From NCBI GenBank assembly GCA_037447655.1, contig JBBHKE010002532.1:1-62000 (forward strand): 62,000 nucleotides of DNA. The letters are read 5' to 3'. The notes beneath the pieces are model-generated. The model worked only from the letters and a program-made list of their open reading frames with translations, ran no database searches and was not told the DNA's origin. A program made the position numbers and the translations under genes. Positions 12,606 to 32,652 of this stretch are shown in pieces (within the stretch, counting starts at the first letter, position 1; the number at the start of each line of letters is the position of its first letter). This stretch comes from Zygnema cylindricum. Lineage: Eukaryota > Streptophyta > Zygnematophyceae > Zygnematales > Zygnemataceae.

Positions 12606-13984
12606 CAAATATATTTTCAGTTTCGTGATGATTATTCGAAGCCTTAAGGCTCTGTTCAGCTTTTGTTGAGAGGGCTTGTTGTGTTTTTTTGCCGCCTGAT
12701 TGTACCTTTTGGACGTTAAAGAACTTTTGTTTCCTAGTTGGTCAATAATTGGTTTTTCAAATTTAATACTGTTTTCTTAGCTAATGCATACATTGTCAAA
12801 ATTATACAAATGTGGCTCTTTTTTATTGCGTCTCATAGATGACTGTTTTTATTACCCCTTGTATGGTACACTGTATAGAGTTTACTGATTTGAGAGCTGT
12901 CAGAGTTGGCTTAGTGGTATTGATGAGCCACGGCAAAACCTAATTTAGTGTAATTAATCCTCAACCAGCTTTAACGTTGATAATTTATTTTACCAGTAAT
13001 AGCGATGTGGTGTTTTATAGTTTTTGGATTTTTTGCTACGCTCATTGAACCAAAAATAATAGTTTGCAAGACTAAGTCTAAAAATAAAACTACCTTAGTT
13101 TATTTGGAGGTGCATGCTGTATTAAAACAGCCGGTTAAAAACTTACACCATCCATCTTCCTTAGAATTATTGAAGGCTTTGCATTCACAATTTACTAAAA
13201 TTAACTGCAGAAATTTTATGTTTTTTTTTTCCCAAGTGGCTCGTTATGGGACACTTACTACAATATTTTAGTATTTTGGGTCAAAAAGACACTATCTCTA
13301 GTAGCGATGAGCTACCAAAATAGTACAAGTATTAAGAATACAATTCACAGATAAAAGAAAAATAACATTGAATCAGGCAATGCAGTACAATTGTGTGGGA
13401 ATGCGGTAATGTACTGTAACGTACGGTACTGTACCTTTTCCTACATCGGCTCGGTTAATTCTTACTGAGTGATGTTCCTATTGCTATAGTGCACATCGTT
13501 ATTAGGGTTAGTGAAATCCATGAATCATCGCTTTTATTTTGGTAACTTATTGATTTTCCTGCTTGTCTCAGCAGGATCTGGTTTTTTGTCTGTGTATCGA
13601 GTACTTTAAGTCCTGACCCGGATTTGCTTATAGACTAAAAAAAAAAATTTAGGGTTTTTTTTAAGCAAATAAAGTATTACTAAGTTTACGTAGATACTTC
13701 TGCTTGACTTTAGTTTATCTACACTCCATAATGGTTATTGAAAAGTTTGCAAGGATTTCTTAAGGCTGTCCTTATTTGGTATATGTTTCCAAAATAGTGG
13801 CATTGCCTGCCATAGATTCTTTCCAGTCTACTTTTTTTTTTTTTCTTTCTCCTATTCTCACAAGATATTGTCCCAAGTACCATTTTCATTACTTATTTTC
13901 TGATAAGATGCCTCTTCATTTTTATTAACCAGATGTAATTTCTCGCCAGTTAACCACTCTAAATCGGGCAATTGTTTTTCTGAG
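12606..13984. other. Intergenic with a MITE fragment
   Basis: A MITE-family segment lies at 12900-13010 (GAGCCACGGCAAAACCTAAT ... AATAGCGATGTGGTG). The rest is AT-rich without a supported gene. GTAC-rich words such as GTACTGTAACGTACGGTAC occur near 13410-13440. Confidence 0.5.
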
Positions 13985-14130
13985 CCAAAGTCATAAATTA
14001 GTGTTAATAGCACTATTCAATTGAGTGTCTGATAATGATCCACGTGCCAGAACATAATTTAGTGCAGTTAATTCCAATAATGTGCCAATTCTAATAATTC
14101 GCTGACTCTAATGGAGATGAGAGGTGTACC
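13985..14130. mobile_element. MITE copy (TA-flanked family, long subtype)
   Basis: Contains AATTAGTGTTAATAGCACTA, a CCACGTGCCAGAACATAATT block and the end GAGGTGTA, aligning with 8985-9125 and 15210-15350. Confidence 0.6.
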
Positions 14131-14200
14131 AAACAACTTTTTAACCAGAGATGATGAGGAAGTATTCGGTCCCTTGTGTTTTTACTGCCTCGTTTCTGTT

Positions 14201-14561
14201 TTCTCTCTCCTTCTCCCTCTCCTCCTCTCCCTCTCCCTCTCCCTCCCTCCCCCCCTCCCTCTCTGCCTTCCCTCTCTCTCTCCCTCTCCTTTTCCCTCTC
14301 CCTCTCCCCACCTCCCCCCCTACCCCTCTCCCTCTCCCTCTCCCTCTCCCTCTCCCTCTCTCTCTCCCTCTCCCTCTTTCCCCTCTTCCTCCCCTCTTCC
14401 TCCCCTCTCCCTCTCCCTCTCTCTCCCTCTCCTCTCCCTCTCCCTATCCCTCTCCCTCTCCCTCTCCCTCTCCCTCTCCCTCTCCCTCTCCCTCTCCCTC
14501 TCCCTCCCTCTCCCTCTCCCTCTCCCTCTCCCTCTCCCTCTCCCTCTCCCTCTCCTCTCCT
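14201..14561 (+). repeat. (CCCTCT)n microsatellite
   Basis: About 360 bp of CCCTCT hexamers with C-rich interruptions. The long frames reading SPSPSL or LPLPLP here are translations of the repeat, not genes. Confidence 0.95.
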
Positions 14562-15209
14562 TATATACCCTGAAAAGTGTCTCAAATTTAGCAAGCCAAC
14601 TGACAGGCAGGTACATTCTATTGTGCAACCCCCTCATTATTTCAGTACTGTAGTCTACGGTATTCCTCAAATGTGGGTTTAAATTTAGTGCATACCGAAA
14701 AATGTGAAAGAAAAAAAGAACCGAATTCAAATGTTTGCAAATTACAGTGCCTGTACATGGTAATATAGTGTGGAGTCATAAATCAGTATTGTCCTAGTCA
14801 GAGTTTCAAATAATTGCTCCACGCTAATGGCGGTATATGAAATATCCTTGTGGTTCCATATCTGGTAATTCAATTTCTTGTGGCTACTGGTGTAAATTTC
14901 TCACGGACAGGAGATGACGTATATTTGGACTTATTACAATGGATGGTGTACATTTCGTACTGACATGAGATGAGTGAAGTTAATATCTGGACTTGATACA
15001 GTGGACGCTGTAGGTTTCTTACGGGTATGAGATGAGTCTTATTATAATGGACGATGCAAATTTCGGATGGACATGCGTTGAGTTACTAAGGTAAACTGCA
15101 TCTGATCTGGCGATTCCACACAGAATCTTGTTAACTTATAATTATGTCACACATAAAAGACACAAAGGAAATATAGTTATCATTCTGTTTCGAGTGAGTG
15201 CTTTTCTGA

Positions 15210-15350
15210 CCCAAAATCGCAAACTAGTGTAATGCTACTGTTTAGTTAAGTGGCTCAAAATGAGCAACGTGGCAAGACATAATTTGAAGTCGTTGATTCT
15301 AATAGAACGTTAACACTAATTATTCACTAACTTTAATAGTGTTGGTCGGT
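15210..15350. mobile_element. MITE copy inside the duplicated HAD segment
   Basis: Counterpart of the MITE at 8985-9125, in the same position relative to the copied exon, so that insertion came before the duplication. The end is degraded to GGTGTC. Confidence 0.6.
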
Positions 15351-15359
15351 GTCGTGGAT

Positions 15360-15397
15360 CTGATTTGCTGTGCATCTATCGGTTGGCAAAGCTCCAC
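15360..15397 (-). pseudogene. Orphan copy of HAD exon 2
   Basis: Minus-strand translation VELCQPIDAQQIR compares with VELCEMLDRQQIR in the real exon at 9132-9174. The donor is lost (ATCCAC in place of GTATAC) and the acceptor side has lost the first codons. No other HAD exon is nearby, so this is a non-functional exon fossil. Confidence 0.75.
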
Positions 15398-16348
15398 TGT
15401 AAGCATAACAAATAGCAAATATGATGCCCAAAAGAAAGGAAAAGAGGTGAACTCACAACACAGAAGGGAAAAATATGAACTCAAAAGGAAAAAAGGAGAA
15501 CTCTCAACAAGCTTGTCATGATTGTTGCATCTTTCATACTGAAACACAATCAACTTCATTCAATAAGCATATACTTTTTGGTATTCAAAAATGCGAAAAG
15601 GGCTATAATGTATATCCCAGAATGTTCTCCAGTACACTACACCTTCCATTGCCATTAATCTTAGTGAATTGTTAGCGTTGAAGCGGATTTTTCGTTAATT
15701 CACAAAATTATGTTTTGCCGTGGCTCATTCATAGCAGTAAGTTGTCTCTGATAGTACTCAAATTAGCGTTAGTAACTCTATGCAGTGTACAATACCAGGG
15801 GCATTATAAAATGGTCATCTACTAGTTGCAGGCAAGAAACGAAAGGGCTTTTTAGGGCTTCCTTCCAATTGCACTTGCGTCTTTCTGAGAATGTATGGGT
15901 TACAAAAGAGAAGATTTCAGGAACAATTATTGACCAGCTTGTACAACTCGAAAAAAAAAAAAGGTTCTCAAATTTTCAAAATGCACAGCAAGTAAAAACA
16001 TAGAGAATCCTTCCAGCAAAGAGCTGAACATCATAAAACTGAAAATAAATTTGACACCATAAATTTGTCACAAATTTGTTTTGGCAAACGCTTCTTATAA
16101 CAGCAAGTCTAACAATGGAAATTCAGACTCTGTCCTGCCAAAATGTCCCTAAAACGTAAAAAGAGACTATTCTACAATGTTTTTTGTGATAGAAACTATA
16201 CAAGCTCAAATTTTTGATGTGAGCAAAGAAGACATATTTAAGCTGGAGCCAAAGAAAACTCTGCGTTACTCTTAACCAGCTCCTACAGAAGTCATAACTT
16301 TTTCAAAATCCTACTCAAGCCTTATAAATCAGATGCCGACTGCCAGGC

Positions 16349-17293
<945 letters not shown>

Positions 17294-17402
17294 TTACAAC
17301 TTGCTTAAAGCTGGAAGTGAAGGGAACAGAGAATGGATGAGATAGCCGAGAGGAAGAGAGAAGGTGATTGATTGATACTTCTGTAGAAGTTCCAAACGCG
17401 AG

Positions 17403-17410
17403 AATATATA
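17403..17410 (-). promoter_or_regulatory. TATA box of H3 copy 2
   Basis: TATATATT on the minus strand, at the same place as in copy 1. Confidence 0.65.
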
Positions 17411-17605
17411 GTGAGGGAAGGGAGTGGCCGTCGCAGAAAAGAATGAAGATAGAACAAAAACGTGCGGCGATGGAAGGCGGGAATGAAGGAAGGTTGCAAA
17501 TTTGGCTCTCGTTTTCGCTTGAAAGCTCAAAAAATTTGAAGTTTGGAGGTTTTCGAACTGGGGAAGGCGGAAAGCTGCGAATTTGAATTTTGAATTGTTT
17601 GTGAC

Positions 17606-17613
17606 GCGGGAAA
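17606..17613 (-). promoter_or_regulatory. E2F-type site upstream of H3 copy 2
   Basis: TTTCCCGC on the minus strand, preserved between the two copies although neighbouring bases differ. Confidence 0.6.
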
Positions 17614-17654
17614 TTAGTCAATCACCAAGGGCGAAGCTCCGTGCACTTCCGTTG

Positions 17655-17835
17655 GAGTTACTGTACTGTCTGGGGGTGCGTCGATTTACTCTTCCCGTTA
17701 CGTCTATTTACTATCTCCGTTACGTCGATTTACACTCTTCGTCGTGTCTATTTAATTCTCTGTTTACGTCCACTTACTGTCCCTGTTACGTTGATTTACT
17801 CTCGTTACGTCTATTTAGTATTTACTCTCCCCAAT
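17655..17835. repeat. Degenerate minisatellite, CGTTACGTCGATTTACT-like
   Basis: Seven or so variants of CGTTACGTCGATTTACT, spaced about 22-27 bp apart. A shorter trace (reverse complement, about 10960-11010) lies at the outer edge of the other H3 arm. Confidence 0.65.
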
Positions 17836-18683
17836 TTACAAAGCTCCATGCATCTCCCCCACGTCACTGTCTCCGTGGTCCGGTTATGCGTATTCTACTA
17901 TTCTTCAAAAGGAAACTAATTAACTAATCGTTCACTCTTTGCTCTAGTTGTTCAATACGTGCGTTTTTTTCCTTTTTTCCAGTTTCTACGTATTGTACGT
18001 GACTTTTCAAAAAATCGCAAAAAAAAAATGTCTACTGTAAACTGAAACTGGAATTTTACGGCAACCTATAGGCAAATTACGGTAACTGTTAAAATTTTAA
18101 CGTAAACTGTACGGTAGTTTATGAAAAGATTCGATGCACGTTACCGTAATTGCTGTTCAGTTAACTGAACAGAATGTACACGGAATGTACGGTAAAATAT
18201 CGTGACGTCTACGGACATTTCCAAAAAAAGACGTTGAGGCGTCACACTTTTTGAGCGCAATAAGTTCAAAATGTGTACGGGCGTCTTCTTCAAATTTTCG
18301 AAAAGAAGCCGCCATAAATACTTCAACAGTTGAATGCGAAAATTCAAGGAAGACATCTGATAGAATGGGAAGAAGAGGAAGGGGAGGTTAAGGAAGATGA
18401 TTCAGATGAATACATGATGGAATTCCATGTAGGGGAAAAAGATTTAGAGTAAAAATAGTTGAAGGACATATATGTATTTTTTTTTGTTCTAATGTGATTG
18501 TTTTTGTTTTTTTTATTAATATGTTACGTCGTGCAATGTTGAATGATGAAAAATGGAATCTGCATATGGCTTGTATTTTGTTTTTTTTAAGTTGCATGCT
18601 CTCGGAGAGGTAGAGAGAGAAGGTCATGGATGCCTGTTTGTGAACGACAGTTATTATGACAAAAAAATTGACAAAAAAGTAGC
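17836..18683. other. Intergenic, nothing recognised
   Basis: AT-rich with many GTACGG / CGTACA words. No gene is supported. Confidence 0.5.
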
Positions 18684-18745
18684 AATTCGCAGGATTTGAA
18701 CCGCGCCTATGTACGTCGCCTAGCACCCACTGAGAAACTTTTCCT
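18684..18745 (-). repeat. tRNA-like A/B-box segment, possible SINE head
   Basis: On the minus strand, TCTCAGTGGGTGCTAGGC resembles a tRNA A box and GGTTCAAATCC at 18692-18702 is a perfect B box, about 35 bases further on. No cloverleaf closes. It could be a tRNA-derived SINE or a tRNA relic. Confidence 0.4.
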
Positions 18746-19092
18746 TAACCTGTTATTGTAGATTTTCAGATGCATACATGATGTGTGATAATATTTTGAA
18801 TATATATTTATTTTTACCACTCCTTTAACGGAAAGCGTACAAATTGCGGTACATGTTCAATTCATTTTTTTTAACAGGTACGTATTGGTACGGAAAAAAA
18901 TTCATTAACGTTTTTTACGATTTTTTCAAATCGGCCTCTCCAGTTTCTACGTATTGTACGCGCGTTCGAATCGTGCGTAGAATACGTTTTGAACAACTAT
19001 GCTCTTTGCATTTAGTACTTCGTATTGTACTCATGTCATGTCTGCAATATACTTCGATTTGGTATCCGTACAATAATTGAATCTGTAAGGAC

Positions 19093-19548
19093 TATAGTTC
19101 AAAAGTAGGCGTTTCTATTTTAGGCCTTTTGTTGGCTCCTTTATCGTAAGTTGTGTTATGGGCTTTTCATGTGATCTTCTTAAATCAATACTTTGATCAG
19201 CGACCGTCCAATCGTCCAAATCTGACGATAGTCCTATCGTAAGTTGTGATATGGGCTTTTCATGTGTACTTCTTAGATCGCTACTTTGGTCACCACCGTC
19301 CGATCGTCCAAATCTGACGGTTTAAATAAAAAATACCTCAAAACTCACAGAAAAATATTTTTTTGTCCGAATGTTTTTCAAAATTTAGACATGACGTTTA
19401 ATTCTCTATCGACCGATGTGCAACTCAACCCTGTTACTATTTTTTTTCATTTTGCGACCAATTCAATATGGGTCTTAAGGTCATATTGTATGTTTTGCGC
19501 ACAATAGGCATATTGTATGGGCCTACTTTCACGTACTTTTGAACTATG
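19093..19548. mobile_element. hAT-like MITE, copy 1, 8-bp target duplication
   Basis: A 456-bp element ending in inverted repeats TATAGTTCAAAAGTAG and CTTTTGAACTATG. The 8-bp sequence GTAAGGAC stands directly outside both ends (19085-19092 and 19549-19556). Eight-base target duplications are typical of hAT transposons. The interior has a local tandem copy (TATCGTAAGTTGTG blocks at 19142 and 19237). No open frame of note. Confidence 0.88.
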
Positions 19549-19649
19549 GTAAGGACCGATTTTAATGCCACCAACGCTTTAGGGTAAGGTTTCATTAGGG
19601 AAAAATGTCGTTGTTTAATGAAAGCCGTACTGTTTCGTACAATGCCGTA

Positions 19650-20005
19650 CCAAAAAAAAAAATTGTCAGAAAAAACAAGCCTACTAAATGAGGGATTTGA
19701 TTCTCCACGTTTACGGGCGTAAACGTGGACCGTCGGATGCATAATCGGATACGCCATCGTTTCACACTTTCAGTTCGCAACAAGTGACCCGGAGTAGGTC
19801 AATTCTAAGCGCCTGAATGTATAGCATCGTGCCTCGTGGAAAAGTGAACAAATATCCACGACGACCGCGCGACCAGGTGGGTACACGTCGCATATGACAT
19901 GTGCCTTCCGCCAGGGAGGATGCGAGGCCACCGGAAGCCGCCAGAAAACCTTTGACGGAGGATATTGTTTCACGCTTCTGTTGCCATCCACTAACCATTC
20001 TGACA
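19650..20005. repeat. Dispersed repeat with GTCGTGGATATTTG core, copy 1
   Basis: The minus strand reads GTCGTGGATATTTGTTCAC, then a sequence ending near the start in a GTTTACGCCCGTAAACGTGG palindrome. Related segments lie at 48140-48340 and 49040-49300. Function unknown; probably a non-autonomous transposon. Confidence 0.55.
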
Positions 20006-20477
20006 TATTCGTACGCTTACAAATATTAAGTTTCGTCCGCCCGTAGAGATTTCATTCAATACGTTGTACGAGTCAATTTTTACCTTCGTTGGTACAGCTA
20101 TGCGGTCACAATTTGTTGTCAGAGGTTCTTTGAAGATTACCAGAATCGATTTCATACATTACGTGGACCAATAAAATTGTGCTACGCAAATAAAATGTCG
20201 GTTACTGACCCGACACAATGGAACGGAACGATGGCTTCAGTTGACAAATTTTCGACGTTTACTGAGACCGCCTAATGGAACAAAGCTCTTAGTGGTGTAT
20301 TTTTGCAACTGATTTTGTCTCGACCGGACCACTACAGTATAGTACAGGGCCCATCGAATTAGAGTTGATAACAATAATTGAGTCACGTACAGACGCAAAC
20401 CGTACAGAGATCTAAATCTCCCGTACAAACAAATAAATACAGACGCAAACCAGGTCGCATAACTCCAAGGCGAGCCC
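20006..20477. other. Intergenic, nothing recognised
   Basis: No coding or RNA feature. Contains a short direct repeat, ACAGACGCAAACC, at 20389 and 20439. Confidence 0.5.
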
Positions 20478-20485
20478 GATATACA

Positions 20486-20791
20486 CCATAGTTCAAAAGT
20501 AGGTGAAAGTAGGCCCATACAATATGCCTATTGTATGCAAAACATACAATATGACCTTAAGACCCATATTGTATTCGGACCTATTCGGACCAATTAAAAA
20601 ATCCGGACCAAAAATTGGACCAATTAAAACATTCGGACCAAAATTTTTTATTTACACCGTCAGATTCGGATGATCGGACGGTCGCTGATCAAAGTAGCGA
20701 TCTAAGAAGATCACATGAAAAGCCTTTAACACAACTTATGATAAAGGCGCCGACCAAAGGCCTACCATAAAAACGCCTACTTTTGAACTAT
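20486..20791. mobile_element. hAT-like MITE, copy 2, 8-bp target duplication
   Basis: A 306-bp relative of 19093-19548 in the opposite orientation: ends CCATAGTTCAAAAGTAGG and CCTACTTTTGAACTAT, flanked by GATATACA at 20478-20485 and 20792-20799. Shared interior words include CATATTGTA, ATGACCTTAAGACC and GATCACATGAAAAG. It also has tandem TTCGGACCAA motifs near 20575-20640. Confidence 0.88.
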
Positions 20792-21090
20792 GATATACAA
20801 GACGGTCAAATAAAACGTGAATTCCAGGAATATCAGATTCCACAGGGTTGTAGTTTTTCAGTTTTTGCCGTGCTGCTTCCTTTTGTTTCCATGGACTCAG
20901 ATGGTTTACCATCGCGCTTTTTAATAAAGTCAGCCATTTTTGTTATTTAACAATTACTCTCTCATTGTAAGGCAGTGTCCCCATGTGCCAAAGTAAGGGT
21001 TTTTTCTTGACGTTTTTCTCAAAACCTTAGCACCGTACCTATTTCTTACAACTGTACGAAGAAAGTGAAAAAAATGAAAGTACAATTTGC

Positions 21091-21887
21091 TAGTGTTGTG
21101 TATCGGTCAAAAAGTTATCGCAATAACACCGATACCGATAGTTATCGGTTATCGAACGGTCAGAGGTCCCGATATATCGGTCAGAGACCAACAAATTCCA
21201 TATCGGCGATAAATTTTAAAAAATATAGTATGCATACAATAGTACTATATAACATAATATATTATATTATTTACTTTATATAGCGTAGTATGCCGTATAA
21301 TGTATCTGTTTTGTATCTGTTTAACTAACATCTATTACGGACAACGCAGCACATAACGTCAATAAATTTAAAACAATACTTTATAGTTCTAAAACTATAA
21401 TATTGAAACGAACAAATTAAATATCATTGTAAAATTTTAAATCAAACTTTTTCGAAAAACATACGTACAGACGAAAAGATCAAACGAGCACATCTGTCAG
21501 ACTGCCGCCATTTACTGCAGCCTACTGCCACCATCTTTTGACGATTCAGGGGCACTTATTTGAGGTTTTTTTTTTTTTTTATAAAATAGTAAAAATATAT
21601 ATTTATTCATTGCGATTTTTACCGAAATCGGGGGGAAGGGGGTCCGCGGCGCGTCCGGGGAATAACACGTACAGTTGAGTGTACTGGCCGTACATTTATC
21701 TGTACGGTCCGTACATATATCGCCAATAGTTATCGATATCGGTGTTATCGCTGATAATTACCGATAAATATCGGTTATTTATCGGCGATAACACCGATAA
21801 CGATATATCGTACCAATATATCGATTATCGGCTACCCGAAAATAGGCCCATATCGGTTATCAGCAAATCCTTACGGATACACAACAT
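21091..21887. mobile_element. TATCGG-rich MITE, 9-10 bp target duplication
   Basis: About 797 bp. Termini TAGTGTTGTGTATCGG and CGGATACACAACAT are inverted. TACAATTTGC precedes it (21081-21090) and follows it (21888-21897). The empty site in the sister element reads GCACAATTTGCGACATC (reverse of about 58375-58391), which supports a target duplication of 9-10 bp, as in Mutator-like elements. The interior is packed with TATCGGTTATCG-type words and has a hairpin centred near 21765. Confidence 0.85.
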
Positions 21888-21929
21888 TACAATTTGCGAC
21901 ATCTTCAAACTTAGAAATTTAGAATGTAC

Positions 21930-22459
21930 TACACCGCCAATCGTTATTAGCGTTGTGTACACTAATTCCGTCCCACTTTTTTTTTTTTGAATTCTCCATT
22001 AGTGTAGTTCATTCTATTTTTTTCTTTATTCTATTTAGGGTTATTTTCAGTAATTGTCTATTAAATAGAGTTGTGTACGGTCAGTGTCAGACCGTACATA
22101 AATGTACCTTTTTAAGTTAAAAATTACAATAAATTAGTTTTAGTAACCGCAGACGCATGAGAATGTGCGTCTAAAAAGGAAAAAAAACCAGGTCGTAAAA
22201 AATCCCGTTCCCACATATTCGTCCGACAGTCACGTTTCGACTGTGTGAATGTACGATTTGTGTACGATTTGTCATATTTTGTACGGAGACCTATATGTTT
22301 GCGACCGACATTTTTTTTTTCGAAGATCCAAATTACCATAATCAAACAATTAGAATGTATGATTTTTCCCAAAATTTTCAAATTCTTAAATAGCGTACAC
22401 CACTGTAATTATTATTATACGCTAATCAAACTCCCACGCTAATAACGATTGGCGGTGTA
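21930..22459. mobile_element. MITE of the TACACCG family, with verified TA insertion
   Basis: 530 bp including TA at both ends. Left TACACCGCCAATCGTTATTA and right TAATAACGATTGGCGGTGTA are exact inverted repeats. The sister element at 58355-58356 shows the same flanks with a single TA and no insert, so the TA duplication is directly demonstrated. Confidence 0.9.
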
Positions 22460-23016
22460 CATGTTGTCGTCTTGTGTTTTACTGTTTTTAGACACAATGC
22501 CATGTCATGCCACATCATCTTCAAACTTTACCTTAAAACACATCTCCGTGTTTTAAATTAAAGTATCACAGCACGAAAAATAGGAAAATAGCTTTGTACG
22601 TGTCAAAGGTTTTCAAAAGTTTCGGACGATTTCAGACAGTTTCAGACGACAAGGAAAAGTACAAAATTTGTTCTTTTTTGTCCATTTGCGTCCAGTACAG
22701 ATTTTTTTTTGCAGGGGTCTCAAGAATTCAATGTCATTTCATGACGACCGGACAAGAGAGGCAAAGGCAAAGGCATCTTCTTCAACCATGAAGGCTGTAC
22801 GTCTACAATGTCATGCAAAGACATGCTACGTCACAAGCATGCACAAACATAGGTTGTAAACTTTGACAACCGTCACAGGCATTGTGGACGTATACAATCA
22901 TCACTAACTTAAGCAACGGTTTCGTTTTTACGCATTTAAAAACCGTGTACGGAGAATCTTTGCTACAATACAAAGTTCGTTTGCTAAGTTACAAATTACA
23001 TGGGGACACGGCGTAA

Positions 23017-23993
23017 GAGTCACAACCAACTCATAACAAGCCTAGTTTATGCCGCCCCCTCACAAAACACATCGTAGATAGCCACCTTTTTCAACATATC
23101 GAGCTTCCTTGATTGTTCAGAACATAAGTAAATTCAAATTATTTTGTCACCACCAACTCACGGAATGCCTCTGGATAATAAAGTGTTCCTTGCGCTTGTG
23201 GAAAACTGGATTTTTCACAAGTGTCGAACCCTTCCTGTTAGGGTCCAAACAAGAATTGGACACATCTTTAGATGACTCTTTCACTATGACAAAGTCATTG
23301 GTAACTATTCCTAAACATATTCATAGATTTAAAAGAAAGGTGCAACGACAAACCATTTGTGTAAAAAATGATGGAAGCGGAAAAAAGGCAAAATGAAAGA
23401 AAAAATGTAGCACGAGACCAAACTACAAAAAGAACCGAGAACACCGAAAAAAGAAAAAAAAAAGGAAAACCTTACAAAAAATAAAATCAAATCAACAAAA
23501 CTCAATAAAGCAAATAGATATAAACAGTCATCTCAACACGACATTTTCTCATAACAATTTGTCACGTCACAGTCACAAAGATGTAAAAATAACCAGAGTT
23601 TCGATTATACAAAGCTGAGAAACCTTTCTATCCAGGTATAATTTGAATGTATAATAATGGATCGAAAAAAGAAACGTTACCAACGACAGCTTTAAGACAG
23701 TACAGAAAAACTGTCTACGAAACTGGTAGCCTGAGAAAAAGGTCGACCTAACATTCAAATATTTGCAAATACTAAGAGAAGAAAAACGAAGAGAAGAAAA
23801 AGAACCACTACTCGTCGCCCTAAAATGCTTTACTAGCTTTTAGGCAAAAGAGTATTTCATAACATGCTCTCATTGGTCCCTAAAAAGTTCCATATAATAA
23901 AAGCAAATAGCTGTCATTGTCCCTAAAAACTCCATATTAGAACGAATAGCTCTCGTTGTCTCTAAAATCTCCATACGAGTAAAGAAACAATGT
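23017..23993. other. Downstream flank of the iminopeptidase gene
   Basis: Contains the likely 3' untranslated region of the minus-strand gene ending at 23994. Otherwise AT-rich with A-runs near 23400-23480. Short triplicated GCTCTCATTGTCCCTAAA-like words occur at 23865-23970. Confidence 0.5.
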
Positions 23994-32182
<8,189 letters not shown>

Positions 32183-32220
32183 AGCTCCATGGCTAAAGAG
32201 TGAAGAGAAAGAGCTATCTG

Positions 32221-32234
32221 GTATATACTATATA
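32221..32234 (-). promoter_or_regulatory. TATA-like box of the iminopeptidase gene
   Basis: TATATAGTATATAC on the minus strand, 39-52 bp before the start codon. It implies a very short 5' leader if used. Confidence 0.5.
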
Positions 32235-32419
32235 GGTTCAGTTGTTCCGTAGCACCTGAAGGAGAACACAGCATAAGAATGTACAGACATATTGTACTGC
32301 CATGTACGTTTATTTATACTTATCTACTGTAGTCATCATAATCTTTCCCTTTCTGCAGAATCTGCTTCTGCTGTTTAGCTGACATGTGAGGGCCGTACAT
32401 TCACCTTGTACACGCTACA

Positions 32420-32652
32420 GTACAGTACAGCAGTAGGCTGTACCCGTAGCCGGTTTTGTACTTTTGTTGGCCCTTATCTTTCTACGTGCACACTTGTCGG
32501 ATTGATGGTTGCACGGAAAGGTAGGGTTCTACTCTCCTATTGGCGGTACCCAAATGGAAAAAAAGGACACGTGTATACGGAGGAAAGCTCATGCAAGTGG
32601 TGCGAAAAACATTAACGCTAATAGCGATACGCCGATACCGTGTACGGTGTAC
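32420..32652. mobile_element. MITE-like element upstream of the iminopeptidase gene
   Basis: Internal TGCACACTTGTCGGATTGAT and GGACACGTGTATACGGAGG, then ATTAACGCTAATAGCGATAC and an end GTGTACGGTGTA. The left terminus is unclear. A further CACCGCCAATCGCTATA end follows at 32661, so this is a cluster of at least two insertions. Confidence 0.55.

Larger units (their letters stand above)
14890..15640 (-). repeat. Diverged duplicate of part of the HAD gene (matches about 8745-9410)
   Basis: Shared blocks include GACATGAGATGAG near 14960 and 8790, the MITE at 15210-15350, the exon 2 copy at 15360-15397, GAACTCACAACACA near 15450 and 9225, and ACTGAAACACA near 15540 and 9315. Same orientation as the HAD gene, with many substitutions and small indels. 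Confidence 0.75.
20968..23016. mobile_element. DNA transposon with GTGTCCCCATGT termini, carrying two nested MITEs
   Basis: Left end TAAGGCAGTGTCCCCATGT and right end ACATGGGGACACGGCGTAA are inverted repeats. Without the nested insertions at 21091-21887 and 21930-22459 the core is only about 0.7 kb. Other family ends are at 48864, 56044, 58098 and 58503. The stretch 58099-58503 (reverse) aligns with the first 0.7 kb of the core and lacks both nested insertions. No transposase recognised and no convincing target duplication found, so the superfamily is open; hAT is possible from the CAGTG start. Confidence 0.7.
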
